The notes: generated from the sequence alone by a model not told the origin. 60,708 nt of DNA from Casp-actino8 sp001510335 (GCA_027729635.1 JAQCEM010000012.1:1-60708), one strand, 5' to 3'; shown: positions 9,222 to 19,128, numbered from the stretch's first letter. Made by a program: numbers and translations.

Positions 9222-10289
9222 TTAGTTGTTGATGGAGGGGAGTGACATCAAGAGGTTCTCGAAGAGCAACTTCTCATTGACGTTACGACTGAGTGCCACG
9301 CTGGCATCGCGAATCTTTTTGACTGCTCGCACATATGAATCAGTTTGATGATGAGCAGTTTCTTCGGTCGGCTTCTTGAGTGCTTCGCTATACACCAAAG
9401 TGAGCATGCGGAGTCCCGAACGCAGCTCATCAGTCTTATAACGACGCAATTCACGTTTGTGTTTGTCGGTGAGAATCCTGCGACCGCTACCACGCTCACC
9501 TAAAAACTTGACCCGCTCTTCAAGTTCGGCAAGTTCGGCCTCTTGCTTTGATTCGTAGCTTGCTAATGACGAATCAACTGCACTGAGCAGTTCGGCAGCG
9601 ATTTCAATAGCTCGCGAAGTAGTCCCATTCAGACGGGTCGGAACATTGGCGAAGAGTTCGGTTCGTGATGCAAGAGACGGGTCATTGATTAAGACTCGGG
9701 CTCGTTCAAGATCTCCCGCAGCCACCCGAGCCACATAAGCAGCCTTCTCTTGATAAATGCCGTCCTCAATGAGTTGTTTGATAATCAATTCATCGGTGAT
9801 GGGCTGGAAATCAATTCGGACACAACGTGAGGCGATGGTGATCATGGTGTCGGGAACATCGTCACTGAGCATGATCATGACTGTCTCGCCATCTGGCTCT
9901 TCAATTGTTTTGAGCAACGAGGCGCGAGCACCATCAGCCAACAACTGAAAATCATGCACGATGATGACGCGGGTTGAACCTTCAACTGCAGAGCACTCGG
10001 CCAACTTGATGATTTCATCGCGGGCTTGTTCCATACTAATGCCCGCACCTTCGCGCTCAACCTCATGTACATCAACATGAATGCCACGCATCACTAGGTC
10101 GGCGGTGCGTTGCGTGCGGTCTTCGGATCCTTGCAACTTCACTGCGGCAAAAGCGCGAGCGGCAATATCTTTTCCGCAACCGGACGGACCGACAAACAGA
10201 TAAGCGTGGGCAGCCGAGTTGGCCAACGCGCGCAACTTCACCAACGTGTGTTCTTGGCCAATGACTTTGTCGTAGACCGAATTTGTCAT
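9222..10289 (-). CDS. holB: DNA polymerase III delta' subunit
   Basis: The 355-residue AAA+ protein is the clamp-loader delta' subunit. It has a P-loop-like GPSGCGKD at about residue 34, a sensor-like LLKTIEEP segment and the SRC arginine-finger motif (ASRCVRI). The usual zinc-binding cysteine cluster after the P-loop is absent: the stretch between the P-loop and GISMEQ has no cysteines. The C-terminal third is charged and less conserved. It sits one base after tmk in a topA-tmk-holB unit, a neighbourhood common in actinobacteria and consistent with replication. Confidence 0.88.
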   Translation of the reverse strand: MTNSVYDKVIGQEHTLVKLRALANSAAHAYLFVGPSGCGKDIAARAFAAVKLQGSEDRTQRTADLVMRGIHVDVHEVEREGAGISMEQARDEIIKLAECSAVEGSTRVIIVHDFQLLADGARASLLKTIEEPDGETVMIMLSDDVPDTMITIASRCVRIDFQPITDELIIKQLIEDGIYQEKAAYVARVAAGDLERARVLINDPSLASRTELFANVPTRLNGTTSRAIEIAAELLSAVDSSLASYESKQEAELAELEERVKFLGERGSGRRILTDKHKRELRRYKTDELRSGLRMLTLVYSEALKKPTEETAHHQTDSYVRAVKKIRDASVALSRNVNEKLLFENLLMSLPSINN

Positions 10290-10290
10290 G

Positions 10291-10914
10291 TCAGATGCCG
10301 AGTCTTTCGGTCACCGCTGCACGCACGGCTTGTTCAATGACGTCAGGATCACCAACGGCTTCAATCACTACCCAATGCTGTGGATCGTTGGCTGCCATGG
10401 TGTGGAACCCATCGCGGACTCGTTGGAAGAACTCACCATTCTCTTGTTCAAAGCGATCAAGGTCGCGATGTGCAAGTCGGCTCATGGCATGTTCGTGTGG
10501 AACATTAAGTAGGACAACCAAGTCTGGCCAGCGTGATTGAAGAGCCCAGTCGTTGACAGCACGAACCGTGTCAACGGGCAACTGCCGACCGTAGCCCTGA
10601 TACGCAATCGACGAATATACGCTGCGATCACTCACTACATGATGGCCAGCAGCAAGTGCCGGTGCCAATACTTCAGCACGATGTTGTGCACGGTCGCCGG
10701 CAATTAACAATGCTTCAGCAATGGGGTCAAGATGGGTGTTAGCGGTGTCGTGCAATACCTCGCGGATTCGTGCACCAATGTCGGTGCCACCAGTTTCGCG
10801 AGTTAAGACCGAGTCAGCATTGAGCAAACGTAACGATGCAACTAAACGTAACGCCTGTGTGGTTTTGCCACAACCTTCGATTCCCTCGAATGCGATGTAG
10901 ACCGGAGTCTTCAT
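10291..10914 (-). CDS. tmk: Thymidylate kinase
   Basis: Phosphorylates dTMP to dTDP. The 207-residue protein has the P-loop FEGIEGCGKTTQ at residues 8-19, the DRSVYSSIAYQG substrate segment and a lid region rich in Arg (RLAHRDLDRFE). The start ATG overlaps the topA stop codon by four bases, and the stop is one base before holB, so the three genes are probably cotranscribed. Length and motifs are normal. Confidence 0.95.
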   Translation of the reverse strand: MKTPVYIAFEGIEGCGKTTQALRLVASLRLLNADSVLTRETGGTDIGARIREVLHDTANTHLDPIAEALLIAGDRAQHRAEVLAPALAAGHHVVSDRSVYSSIAYQGYGRQLPVDTVRAVNDWALQSRWPDLVVLLNVPHEHAMSRLAHRDLDRFEQENGEFFQRVRDGFHTMAANDPQHWVVIEAVGDPDVIEQAVRAAVTERLGI

Positions 10915-13715
10915 TCTTCGGGCTTCTGGGCTTTCTTTTTCGCAGGAGCCTTCGCAGCGGCTTTCTTGGGAGCAGCAGCCTTCTTCTTTGCTGGCTTCTT
11001 AGCGACAGCCTTCTTTGGAGCAGCAGCTTTTTTCACGGCGGCTTTCTTGGGAGCAGCCACTTTCTTGGCAACGGCCTTCTTGGGCGCTCCTCGCTTTGAC
11101 GGACTCTTCTGTCCGGGCACGAGTCCCTTTTCGATCATCACTTCGCGACGAACGGCCAACAATTCGTAAGCCCGTTCGGGCAACATATCTTCAAGGCGGT
11201 CACCTTTACCGAGCGATGCATTGACTTCGCCGTCGGTGACGTACACACCAAACTTACCGTCATTGGCAACAACGGGACGACCACTTGCGGGGTCTGTGCC
11301 GAACTCGCGCATTGGTCCGCTGTTGGGCGACGCGGCGCGACCTCGGCGAAACACTTTTGGGAGTGCGTAAATTGAGAGTGCTTCATCAAGTGTGATGGTG
11401 AGCAACTTCTCTTCGTTGTCAATGGTGCGATAGTCCTTGACCTTTTGTAGGTACGGACCAAACTTTCCATTTTGTGCGGTAATCGGTTCGCCGTCAGATG
11501 GGTCAACGCCAAGTGTTCGGGGGAGTGTGAGTAGTTGTTCGGCATCAACCATGGTGATGCGATCAATAACCATCGTCTTGAAGAGACTCACCATTTTCGG
11601 CTTTTCGAATCCAGGGGGTGGAACTTCTTGCGTACCCCACTGAACGTACGGACCGAAACGACCGTTCTTGGCAAACACTGGTAAACCATTCAGTTCACCA
11701 ATGGGTTCATCACTCTTTGGCATCGCCAACAAACGCAACGCCATCTCGAGAGTGAGTTCATCGGGCGTCAGCGAATCGGGAACCGATGCGTTCTCGTCAC
11801 CACGCTTGACGTACGGACCAAACTTGCCAGGCTTCACAACAATCACTTCGCCTGTGGTGGGGTCGGCGCCAATCGAGAATGAGTTCACAACTGCAGCGTC
11901 AATGCCCGCAATGTTTTGCGCGATCAAACGCTTGAGACCTAATTCTTTAGCATCGCCCTCTCGACCCTCGGCAATGAGTCCAAAATAGAAATCGTGGAGC
12001 CATTTATCTTTGGCGAGTTTCTTTTGGGCGATTTCGTCGAGGTCCTCTTCAACACCAGCAGTGAATTGATAATCAACGAGTCCGGTGAAGTGTTGCTCGA
12101 GCAAACTAACAACTGCGAATGCCGTCCATGTTGGCACAAGGGCTTGCGCTTTCTTCCACACGTAACCACGGTCTTGCACGGTCTGAATAATTGACGCCCA
12201 TGTTGAAGGACGGCCAATGCCGAGTTCTTCAAGCTTCTTCACAATTGAAGCTTCGGTGTAACGCGCTGGTGGCGTTGTTTCGTGTCCGTTGGGATCAAGC
12301 GAAAGAACCGGAACTGCGTCGCCAAACTTGAGCACGGGCAACAAGGCTTCGGTCTCGGTGTCGGCAGCATCTTCGTCGCGTGACTCTTCGTAAGCACGAC
12401 GGTGTCCAGGGAAGGTAATCGTTGTTCCACTCGCTGAGAATTCACAATCGTTGGCCGATGTTGCACCAGAAGCAGCAGCAACACCGCCTAAACGAATCGA
12501 CACGGTGACACCCTGTGCATCGGGCATTTGCGACGCAAGTGTGCGCTGCCAGATGAGACGGTACAACGCCAGGTCGGGTCCGCTCAGTTGACTCATCACA
12601 CTGTCGGGTGAGCGCATGGGCAATGTGGGACGAATCGCTTCGTGGGCTTCTTGGGCGTTCTTCACCTTGTTGGCATAACGACGTGGCGAATCAAGCATGT
12701 ATTCGCTGCCGAAGTCCTTGCGAATTTGTGCACGAACTTCGGTGAGAGCTTCTTCAGCAAGCGTGACCGAGTCGGTACGCATATATGTAATGAATCCACG
12801 TTCGTACAAACCTTGGGCCGTACGCATGACCTGTTGTGCAGACAAGCGCAACTTGCGACCAGCTTCTTGCTGCAAGGTGCTCGTCATGAATGGCGGCTTA
12901 GGCGACGAGCGATAAGGCTTGTCTTCGACCGAGCGCACATTGATGGTGACACCCTTGAGGCGATCAACCAACGACATCGCAACCGATTCGGTGAGAACGA
13001 CAACACCGGCCTTGGCCTTACCGAAACTGTCAAAATCTTTTCCGGTGGCAACTCGCTTGCCGTCTACTTCAAGCAAGGCCGCCTTGAACGACGGACTGGT
13101 CGCCGATACTAAATCAAGGCCCCAATATCCGGCCGTCACGAAAGCGATGCGCTCACGTTCACGCTCAACAATCAATCTTACGGTCGGGCTCTGCACACGC
13201 CCTGCGGACAATCCACGATTCACTTTGCGCCACAACACGGGAGACACCTCATAACCGAACAAGCGGTCGAGGATGCGACGGGTCTCGGCGGCGTCGACCA
13301 AGCCGTCATCGAGACTTCGGGGAGTGGCGAAAGCATGGTCAATGGCGGTCTTGGTGATTTCGTGAAAGACCACACGGTGTACGGGCACACCGGGCTTGAT
13401 CGCCGACTTGAGGTTTTCGATGAGGTGCCAACTGATGGCCTCACCCTCTCGGTCTTCGTCGGTTGCCAGATAGATGGCACTGGCCTTCTTGGCGAGGGCT
13501 CGTAATTCCTTGATCACCTTGGCGCCGCGCTCGGTCAGCTCGTAGGTGGGCTTGAAATGGTTGTCCACGTCGACGGCCATGCCCTTTGAGGGAAGGTCTG
13601 CGATATGGCCAACCGAAGCCAGGACGTCAAAGTTGGCACCGAGCAAAGAACCAATTGTTTTGGCCTTGGCTGGTGATTCAACGATCACGAGGGGTTTGGA
13701 GGTCGGGGTTGTCAT
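10911..13715 (-). CDS. topA: DNA topoisomerase I
   Basis: Type IA topoisomerase that relaxes negative supercoils. The 934-residue protein has an N-terminal Toprim domain (VESPAKAKTI, then DEDREGEAI), the active-site Tyr311 in FITYMRTDS, and four C-terminal repeats of the GKFGPYV type in place of zinc fingers. The last 60 residues are an Ala/Lys/Pro-rich basic tail, as in mycobacterial enzymes, likely binding DNA or RNA polymerase; it is encoded by imprecise DNA repeats at about 10916-11110. First gene of the topA-tmk-holB unit. An AT-rich ATATATAAAG stretch lies next to the start. Confidence 0.96.
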   Translation of the reverse strand: MTTPTSKPLVIVESPAKAKTIGSLLGANFDVLASVGHIADLPSKGMAVDVDNHFKPTYELTERGAKVIKELRALAKKASAIYLATDEDREGEAISWHLIENLKSAIKPGVPVHRVVFHEITKTAIDHAFATPRSLDDGLVDAAETRRILDRLFGYEVSPVLWRKVNRGLSAGRVQSPTVRLIVERERERIAFVTAGYWGLDLVSATSPSFKAALLEVDGKRVATGKDFDSFGKAKAGVVVLTESVAMSLVDRLKGVTINVRSVEDKPYRSSPKPPFMTSTLQQEAGRKLRLSAQQVMRTAQGLYERGFITYMRTDSVTLAEEALTEVRAQIRKDFGSEYMLDSPRRYANKVKNAQEAHEAIRPTLPMRSPDSVMSQLSGPDLALYRLIWQRTLASQMPDAQGVTVSIRLGGVAAASGATSANDCEFSASGTTITFPGHRRAYEESRDEDAADTETEALLPVLKFGDAVPVLSLDPNGHETTPPARYTEASIVKKLEELGIGRPSTWASIIQTVQDRGYVWKKAQALVPTWTAFAVVSLLEQHFTGLVDYQFTAGVEEDLDEIAQKKLAKDKWLHDFYFGLIAEGREGDAKELGLKRLIAQNIAGIDAAVVNSFSIGADPTTGEVIVVKPGKFGPYVKRGDENASVPDSLTPDELTLEMALRLLAMPKSDEPIGELNGLPVFAKNGRFGPYVQWGTQEVPPPGFEKPKMVSLFKTMVIDRITMVDAEQLLTLPRTLGVDPSDGEPITAQNGKFGPYLQKVKDYRTIDNEEKLLTITLDEALSIYALPKVFRRGRAASPNSGPMREFGTDPASGRPVVANDGKFGVYVTDGEVNASLGKGDRLEDMLPERAYELLAVRREVMIEKGLVPGQKSPSKRGAPKKAVAKKVAAPKKAAVKKAAAPKKAVAKKPAKKKAAAPKKAAAKAPAKKKAQKPEE

Positions 13716-13750
13716 ATATATAAAGCGCTACGGCATCGAGCCTAGGTTTG

Positions 13751-16081
13751 TCAAGCCACTTCTTTTTGGGGGAGGTGGGACTTGCCCTCGATGTTGATGC
13801 GAGGCAGGACCTTATCTAGCCATTTGGGGATCCACCAGTTGCGGGCTCCCAAGAGTTCCATCGTCGCTGGTACAAGCACCATTCGCACGAGTGTGGCGTC
13901 CAGAAGAACGGCCACGGCGAGACCCATTCCGAAGAGCTTGATCGTGCGGTCATCTCCGGCCACAAAACTTCCGAAAACGGCGACCATGATGAGGGCCGCG
14001 GCGGTGATGACGCGGGCCGTGGCGGCCAAACCGTCGGCTACGGCGGTCGCGTTATCGCCGGTTCGATCGAACTCTTCTTTCATGCGCGAAAGAAGAAATA
14101 CCTCGTAGTCCATCGACAGTCCAAAGACGATGGCGAAGAGCATCATCGGGATGAAAGGTTCGATGGGCCCGGCATTTCCGACACCGATCAAACTGCCGCC
14201 ATAACCCCACTGGAAAATGGCAACGATGACGCCGTACGACGCCCCGATCGAAAGCAAGTTCATGATGACTGCTTTGAGCGGAACTAACAAACTTCTGAAC
14301 ACCACCATGAGCAGTAGGAAGGACATCAGCAGAACAGCACCAACGAAAATGAACATTCGTTTGGCAAAGTAATCACTGAGGTCAACGCCAATCGCAGTGA
14401 AGCCACCAACGTTGATCGTCATGTCAGTGCCTTCGGTAACCGGTGGCAAAACATCATCGCGAAGTCGGTGGACAAGATCAGATGTGTTTTCCGACTGTGG
14501 AGACTCGCGGGGAACTACTTGCCAGACGATGAGTTCTGGAGTCATGACGTTCGCAGGCGATACATATGCGACATCGGGATCGGCGGCAATCGCAGCCGAT
14601 ATCTCGTCTAACTTCGCGGTGTTAGCTGCATCTGTTGGAGTCACTTCAGCAACAAGTTGCAATGGTCCGTTGAATCCTGCGCCGAAACCTTGAGCAAGCA
14701 TGTCGTAAGCACGACGAGCGGTTTGCCATTCAGCACGATTGCCGTTGTCGCTCAGTGCAAGACGCATTCCGAAGAGTGGAAGAGTCATGATCAGCAGCAC
14801 CGTCAGACCACCGATGAGCGACACCCACGGGCGGTTTTGAATGAAACGACTCCAGCGATACCAGAACTGTTCTTGAATTGGTTTCGGCTCGCGATGCTTG
14901 ATGGGAGTACGCCACGATTTTACCAAGAAACTTGTCGCCATAATGATGACGGCAAGCAAAAGTCCAAGACCAATAAATGACAATGTGCCGAAAAAGATAA
15001 TGCCGATTAATGACATGGAGGAGAAACTGATCAATGAAATCAGGGCTGCTCGAGTCGTCACGTCAATACGGTGACCGACCCATGACAACAGGGCGGGTAG
15101 AAGTGTGAGTGATGCCAAGACCATCACACCAACGGTTGTGGATGCAGCAATTGCGAGACCGTAAATGAACTTCATGCCCATCATGTACATGCCAAGTAAC
15201 GAGACCATGACGGTAATTCCTGCGAATAAAACTGCACGACCGGCAGTATCAATTGCAACTGCAGTTGCGTCTTCGGGAGACAGTCCAGCGCGCAGACCCT
15301 CGCGGAAACGCGTCACGATAAAGAGCGCGTAGTCGATACCAACACCGATACCGATCATGCCGCCGATCTGCACCACAAAGTCGGGCATCTCCATGATGTG
15401 ACTCAACATAGTGACGATTGAAATTCCGGTGCCGAGTCCGATGAGAGCGGTAGCGATCGGAAGTCCCATGGCGAGTACTGATCCGAATGCGAGAACCAAA
15501 ATAATGATCGCTGCTAACAGGCCGACAACTTCACTTTCGGGAAGTTCGAATTCAACAAACGGATCACCACCAAATTCAACATTGACGGTATTCAAAGCAT
15601 TGCGCTCAATAAGAATTGGTTCGGTGATTGCCCGAATTTCATCTCCAATTTTTTGTTGCTCAGCCTGCGAGTCGCCGTCGGGAAGCTTCATGATGGCGTA
15701 GGCAATTGGTTGGGTTGCACTCACCAATAGGGGGTTCTCATATGGGGAAGTAATTGTCAGGCCCTCAACGCCGGCTTCAATTTGAGTGAATACCTCGGTC
15801 ATGATGGATTTCACTTCTTCGTTATTGATTCCGTCGGTGGTTTCGGGGGCCACACGAAAGACGATTTGAGCGTCGGTAATGGTGTCCGAATCGGGGAACG
15901 CATCCTGCAAAAGGTTGAGTGCTCGCAGACTCTCGGTATTAGGAATTGAGAACCGAGTTTCAAAGGCTCCGCCACCCATGACTTGGTTGGCGATCGTGCT
16001 GCCTCCGAAGAGAGCGACGAGCCAAATGATGATGGTGAGCCAGTGACGACGGAAGCACCAGTGAGCGAGGCGAGACAACAT
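13751..16081 (-). CDS. MMPL-family RND transporter
   Basis: A 776-residue membrane protein with two repeats, each made of one transmembrane helix, a large extracytoplasmic loop (about residues 35-180 and 445-560) and five further helices. The motif GIGVGIDYALFIVTRFREG and its counterpart FGLSMDYEVFLLSRMKEEF carry the membrane acidic residues typical of the family. MMPL proteins export lipids or other hydrophobic compounds using the proton gradient; the substrate cannot be inferred. A ribosome site (AAAGGA) precedes the ATG at 16081. Its 5' end diverges from rsgA across 63 bases. Confidence 0.93.
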   Translation of the reverse strand: MLSRLAHWCFRRHWLTIIIWLVALFGGSTIANQVMGGGAFETRFSIPNTESLRALNLLQDAFPDSDTITDAQIVFRVAPETTDGINNEEVKSIMTEVFTQIEAGVEGLTITSPYENPLLVSATQPIAYAIMKLPDGDSQAEQQKIGDEIRAITEPILIERNALNTVNVEFGGDPFVEFELPESEVVGLLAAIIILVLAFGSVLAMGLPIATALIGLGTGISIVTMLSHIMEMPDFVVQIGGMIGIGVGIDYALFIVTRFREGLRAGLSPEDATAVAIDTAGRAVLFAGITVMVSLLGMYMMGMKFIYGLAIAASTTVGVMVLASLTLLPALLSWVGHRIDVTTRAALISLISFSSMSLIGIIFFGTLSFIGLGLLLAVIIMATSFLVKSWRTPIKHREPKPIQEQFWYRWSRFIQNRPWVSLIGGLTVLLIMTLPLFGMRLALSDNGNRAEWQTARRAYDMLAQGFGAGFNGPLQLVAEVTPTDAANTAKLDEISAAIAADPDVAYVSPANVMTPELIVWQVVPRESPQSENTSDLVHRLRDDVLPPVTEGTDMTINVGGFTAIGVDLSDYFAKRMFIFVGAVLLMSFLLLMVVFRSLLVPLKAVIMNLLSIGASYGVIVAIFQWGYGGSLIGVGNAGPIEPFIPMMLFAIVFGLSMDYEVFLLSRMKEEFDRTGDNATAVADGLAATARVITAAALIMVAVFGSFVAGDDRTIKLFGMGLAVAVLLDATLVRMVLVPATMELLGARNWWIPKWLDKVLPRINIEGKSHLPQKEVA

Positions 16082-16131
16082 GTTGGGAGTTCCTTTGGCA
16101 CTGGTTCGGGGGAAGAGCGCCTTTGTGAGGC

Positions 16132-16137
16132 TACGGT
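16132..16137 (+). promoter_or_regulatory. -10 box for leaderless rsgA
   Basis: TACGGT lies seven bases before the GTG at 16145 and no ribosome site is present, consistent with a leaderless transcript. Confidence 0.5.
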
Positions 16138-16144
16138 CACCTAT

Positions 16145-17224
16145 GTGAACGACCCACGGATGGCGCTTGGTTGGAATGTCACATGGGATGTGACGTGGGA
16201 ATCAACGCGCTCCGAAGTCGCCAAAAACCAGTCGCATGCCCTTGATGGGACCAATTTGCCTGGCCGGGTGTCGCGCCTTGACCGAGGCTGGAGCACTGTT
16301 TGGTACGGGCCACCCTCGATGGGCATCGAACCCGTGAGGGTCCGCAACATCTGGGCCGAGGTGGCAGTGGGCGATTGGGTCGTGGTGTCGGCCGATGGCG
16401 AAAAGGTCGAAATGGTCTTGCCCCGCCATAGCGCCTTTATACGCCGTGCCAGTTTTGAAGGCCAGCGGGCTGAGGCGCACACGATCGCAGCAAATATTGA
16501 TGTCGTCTTCTTGTTGCACGCTTTGGTGTCGCCGCCGAACCAACGCCGGCTTGAGCGCGAATTAGTTCTGGCCTTTGACAGCGGGGCGACTCCGGTCTTG
16601 ATTTTGACCAAGCTCGATCTGATGGAGAGCGCGGCTGAAGTGAAGCATTGTCTCGACATTCTTGAAGCGGTCGCACCTGGTGTTGATATTCATGTGGTGA
16701 GTGGCATTCGTGGTGATGGACTTGAAGCACTCTTACAATATGCCAAGGGTTATCGAACGGTTGCTCTGCTTGGTGCAAGTGGTGTGGGTAAAAGCACAAT
16801 TGTCAACACGCTGGTTGGTGGACAAGTTCAAAGTACCGCCGCAGTACGCGAAGGCGATCAACGCGGGCGCCACACGACAACTGCTGTTCAACTTGTTGCC
16901 TTGCCGTCTGATCCTGTTGGTGAAGCAGGGTGGCTCATTGATACGCCGGGTGTTCGTGCGGTCAGCTTGTGGTCAAGCGGAACCGGAATTGAACGAGCCT
17001 TTGCGGATGTTTTTGCGTTGTCTGAAAAATGTCGTTTTCGTGATTGCAAACATCGCGAAGAACCCGGCTGTGCAGTGAATGCTGCGGTCATTGCCGGAAA
17101 ACTAGATCCTCGTCGACTCGACAGTATGAAGCGACTTGTCGCCGAAGAAGCAGCACTCGAAGAAGAACAAAAGGCGCGTCTCAAAGTTGAAGATCGTCGC
17201 GGTTTTCGCAAACGCAAACCCTGA
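16145..17224 (+). CDS. rsgA: Ribosome small-subunit GTPase RsgA
   Basis: RsgA is a circularly permuted GTPase that helps mature the 30S ribosomal subunit. The order of motifs is OB-fold, G4 (LTKLDL), G1 (LLGASGVGKST), G3 (DTPGVR), then a zinc knuckle (CRFRDCKH followed by Cys in EPGCAV). A longer frame extends back into the divergent MMPL gene, but the family alignment and a TACGGT box favour the GTG at 16145; an ATG at 16160 is the alternative. The C terminus is basic (RRGFRKRKP). It ends 13 bases before the convergent photolyase gene. Confidence 0.92.
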   Translation: MNDPRMALGWNVTWDVTWESTRSEVAKNQSHALDGTNLPGRVSRLDRGWSTVWYGPPSMGIEPVRVRNIWAEVAVGDWVVVSADGEKVEMVLPRHSAFIRRASFEGQRAEAHTIAANIDVVFLLHALVSPPNQRRLERELVLAFDSGATPVLILTKLDLMESAAEVKHCLDILEAVAPGVDIHVVSGIRGDGLEALLQYAKGYRTVALLGASGVGKSTIVNTLVGGQVQSTAAVREGDQRGRHTTTAVQLVALPSDPVGEAGWLIDTPGVRAVSLWSSGTGIERAFADVFALSEKCRFRDCKHREEPGCAVNAAVIAGKLDPRRLDSMKRLVAEEAALEEEQKARLKVEDRRGFRKRKP

Positions 17225-17237
17225 TGGCAACGAAAGT

Positions 17238-18785
17238 TTATAACTCGCCGGCACTCAGTTGTTTGAGGACAACTTTTGCGCGATCTTGAACTGCTGGTAG
17301 ATCACTGAGTTTGAACGCAGCGCGAACTTGTTGAGCAACACGTGGATTCTTGCCTAAGACAACTTCGTGGCGGGCCATGAAGTCCCAATACAAAGTCGTG
17401 AATGGGCAAGCGTTATCGCCAACGCGCTTGGTGCGGTCGAAATGGCAACCCTTGCAGTAGTTGCTCATCTTGTCGATATATGCGCCACCAGATGCATACG
17501 GTTTCGTGGCCATTTGTCCACCATCAGCAAACTGCGACATGCCGACAACGTTGGGGACCATGACCCATTCGGCACCATCAACGAAGTTTGCCCACATCCA
17601 GTTGGTGAGTTGTTGCGGATTGATACCTGCGATCAGACACAAGTTGCCGATCACCATGAGGCGCTGAATGTGATGCGCGTAAGCGTGTGCATCAACTTCA
17701 CTTAAGACTTGAGAGACACACTTCATTTTCGTTGACGCTGCACCGGTGAAAAGTGGGGGCAGATCGCGAGTCGCGCCAAGTTTGTTGAGTTCGGCGTACT
17801 CGGGCATCCATGACCAGTACAGGCCCCACACGTATTCGCGCCATCCAATGACTTGACGAATGAAACCTTCTGCCGATGCAATATCAACACGGCCTTGGCG
17901 ATAGGCATCTTGCACTGAATCACATACTTCGGCGGGTCTGAGCAAGCCGATGTTGAGATACGGAGACAACAACGAGTGAGCAACGTGCCAACTACTTGAC
18001 ACCATGGCGTCTTCGTGTGGACCAAAGGTGGGCAAAACATCGTCGATGAAGTGATTGAGTCGCTTCAGTGCATCGTGACGACTGGTCGCCCAAAGTCCTG
18101 TTGGTGATTGACCAACACAGTGATCGCGAAGTTCGCCGATGACCTGACGGTCAATGTCGTCAAGTTCACTCGCAAGTGGAGCAGGCCACTGATTCTTTCC
18201 ATCTTTCGGTGGTGGTAACCGATTCTCGGAGTCGTAGTTCCAAGTTCCGGTTTCGGGTTCACCGTCATCGGTCATCAGGTAGTTCAAACGCAGACGTTGC
18301 CATCGATAGAAGTCTTCCATCTTGAATGTCTTACGTCGCTCAAGCAGTTGTGTTTTCCAGATCGCGAAATCCTCGTAATGACAAAGGAATTGGTTGCTGC
18401 GCATCACCTCGCACCCATTTTCGCGCACCATTGTGAGTGCCGAAAAACTCGCGGGTTCCATGACCGAGACACTTGTCGGTGAGTATTCGCTTCGATGCTC
18501 GCGAAGGCCTTGAGACAAAGTTTCCGACTTGCGGTAATCAACATTAAATCCGGCCTCGCGGAGTTCTTGTGCAAAACGGCGCATGGACGTGATCACAAAG
18601 TGAGCTCGCTGAATATGCCATCTCTTTGATTGAACCTTGGCCGAACTTTCAACCATCAAAATTTGATGAGTCTGTGGCGTTGCTTGAGCAAGAGCTGCGA
18701 AATCTTGATTGAGTTGGTCACCAAGAACCCAAACAGTGCTCTTAGATTTGCGAGATGCACCGGCCACGTAACTAGTGTGCCTCAA
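17238..18785 (-). CDS. Iron-sulfur photolyase/cryptochrome-related protein (FeS-BCP type)
   Basis: A 515-residue flavoprotein of the deoxyribodipyrimidine photolyase-related family. The N-terminal part has WVLGDQLN, the C-terminal half the FAD-binding helical domain. Cysteines in GNLCLIAG, in NYCKGCHFD and in NACPFT match the four [4Fe-4S] ligands of bacterial PhrB/CryB proteins, some of which repair (6-4) photoproducts. Repair activity is inferred from the family. It starts four bases after the STAS gene stop and may be cotranscribed with the end of the Tad cluster, although the functions do not obviously belong together. Confidence 0.9.
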   Translation of the reverse strand: MRHTSYVAGASRKSKSTVWVLGDQLNQDFAALAQATPQTHQILMVESSAKVQSKRWHIQRAHFVITSMRRFAQELREAGFNVDYRKSETLSQGLREHRSEYSPTSVSVMEPASFSALTMVRENGCEVMRSNQFLCHYEDFAIWKTQLLERRKTFKMEDFYRWQRLRLNYLMTDDGEPETGTWNYDSENRLPPPKDGKNQWPAPLASELDDIDRQVIGELRDHCVGQSPTGLWATSRHDALKRLNHFIDDVLPTFGPHEDAMVSSSWHVAHSLLSPYLNIGLLRPAEVCDSVQDAYRQGRVDIASAEGFIRQVIGWREYVWGLYWSWMPEYAELNKLGATRDLPPLFTGAASTKMKCVSQVLSEVDAHAYAHHIQRLMVIGNLCLIAGINPQQLTNWMWANFVDGAEWVMVPNVVGMSQFADGGQMATKPYASGGAYIDKMSNYCKGCHFDRTKRVGDNACPFTTLYWDFMARHEVVLGKNPRVAQQVRAAFKLSDLPAVQDRAKVVLKQLSAGEL

Positions 18786-18788
18786 ACG

Positions 18789-19124
18789 TTACGAACGGGG
18801 AATATCGTGCACTGAATTTGCAAGTGGAATGATGCGATCAAGTTGGGTGCGCTGTAGGTAATCAACGATTTTGGGGTTTGAGCAAACCACGTACATTTGT
18901 CCCCCTTTGATGCGAATTCGTGAGGCCGTTCCCAAGAAGATGCCAAGTGCAGCATCATCAAGAACTGTGATGCCGTCGAGATCAAGGGCAATGTGCTGAT
19001 GAGTTTGATTTATTGCCTTATTGAGTAGATCGCTCAACTGGGGGAGGGTTGACAGGTCAAGTTCGCCTAAGAAACCAATGACGTATATGCCGTCAATCAT
19101 GGTTGAGTGGCTCGACAAGTTCAT
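18789..19124 (-). CDS. STAS-domain anti-sigma factor antagonist-like protein
   Basis: A 111-residue single STAS domain. The strand-helix pattern and the GELDLSTLPQL segment are typical of SpoIIAA/RsbV-type proteins, which bind anti-sigma kinases and are switched by phosphorylation of a Ser in a DSSG motif. Here that motif reads DDAAL (Asp56-Asp57-Ala58), so the phospho-acceptor Ser is replaced by Asp, which may mimic the phosphorylated state. The gene follows tadE by four bases on the same strand. Its partner is unknown; no anti-sigma kinase is in the window. Confidence 0.85.
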   Translation of the reverse strand: MNLSSHSTMIDGIYVIGFLGELDLSTLPQLSDLLNKAINQTHQHIALDLDGITVLDDAALGIFLGTASRIRIKGGQMYVVCSNPKIVDYLQRTQLDRIIPLANSVHDIPRS

Positions 19125-19128
19125 TTCG

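Noticed and set aside
10916..11110. Short tandem repeats read as a repeat array
   Set aside because: They encode the Ala/Lys/Pro tail of topoisomerase I and are explained by protein composition.
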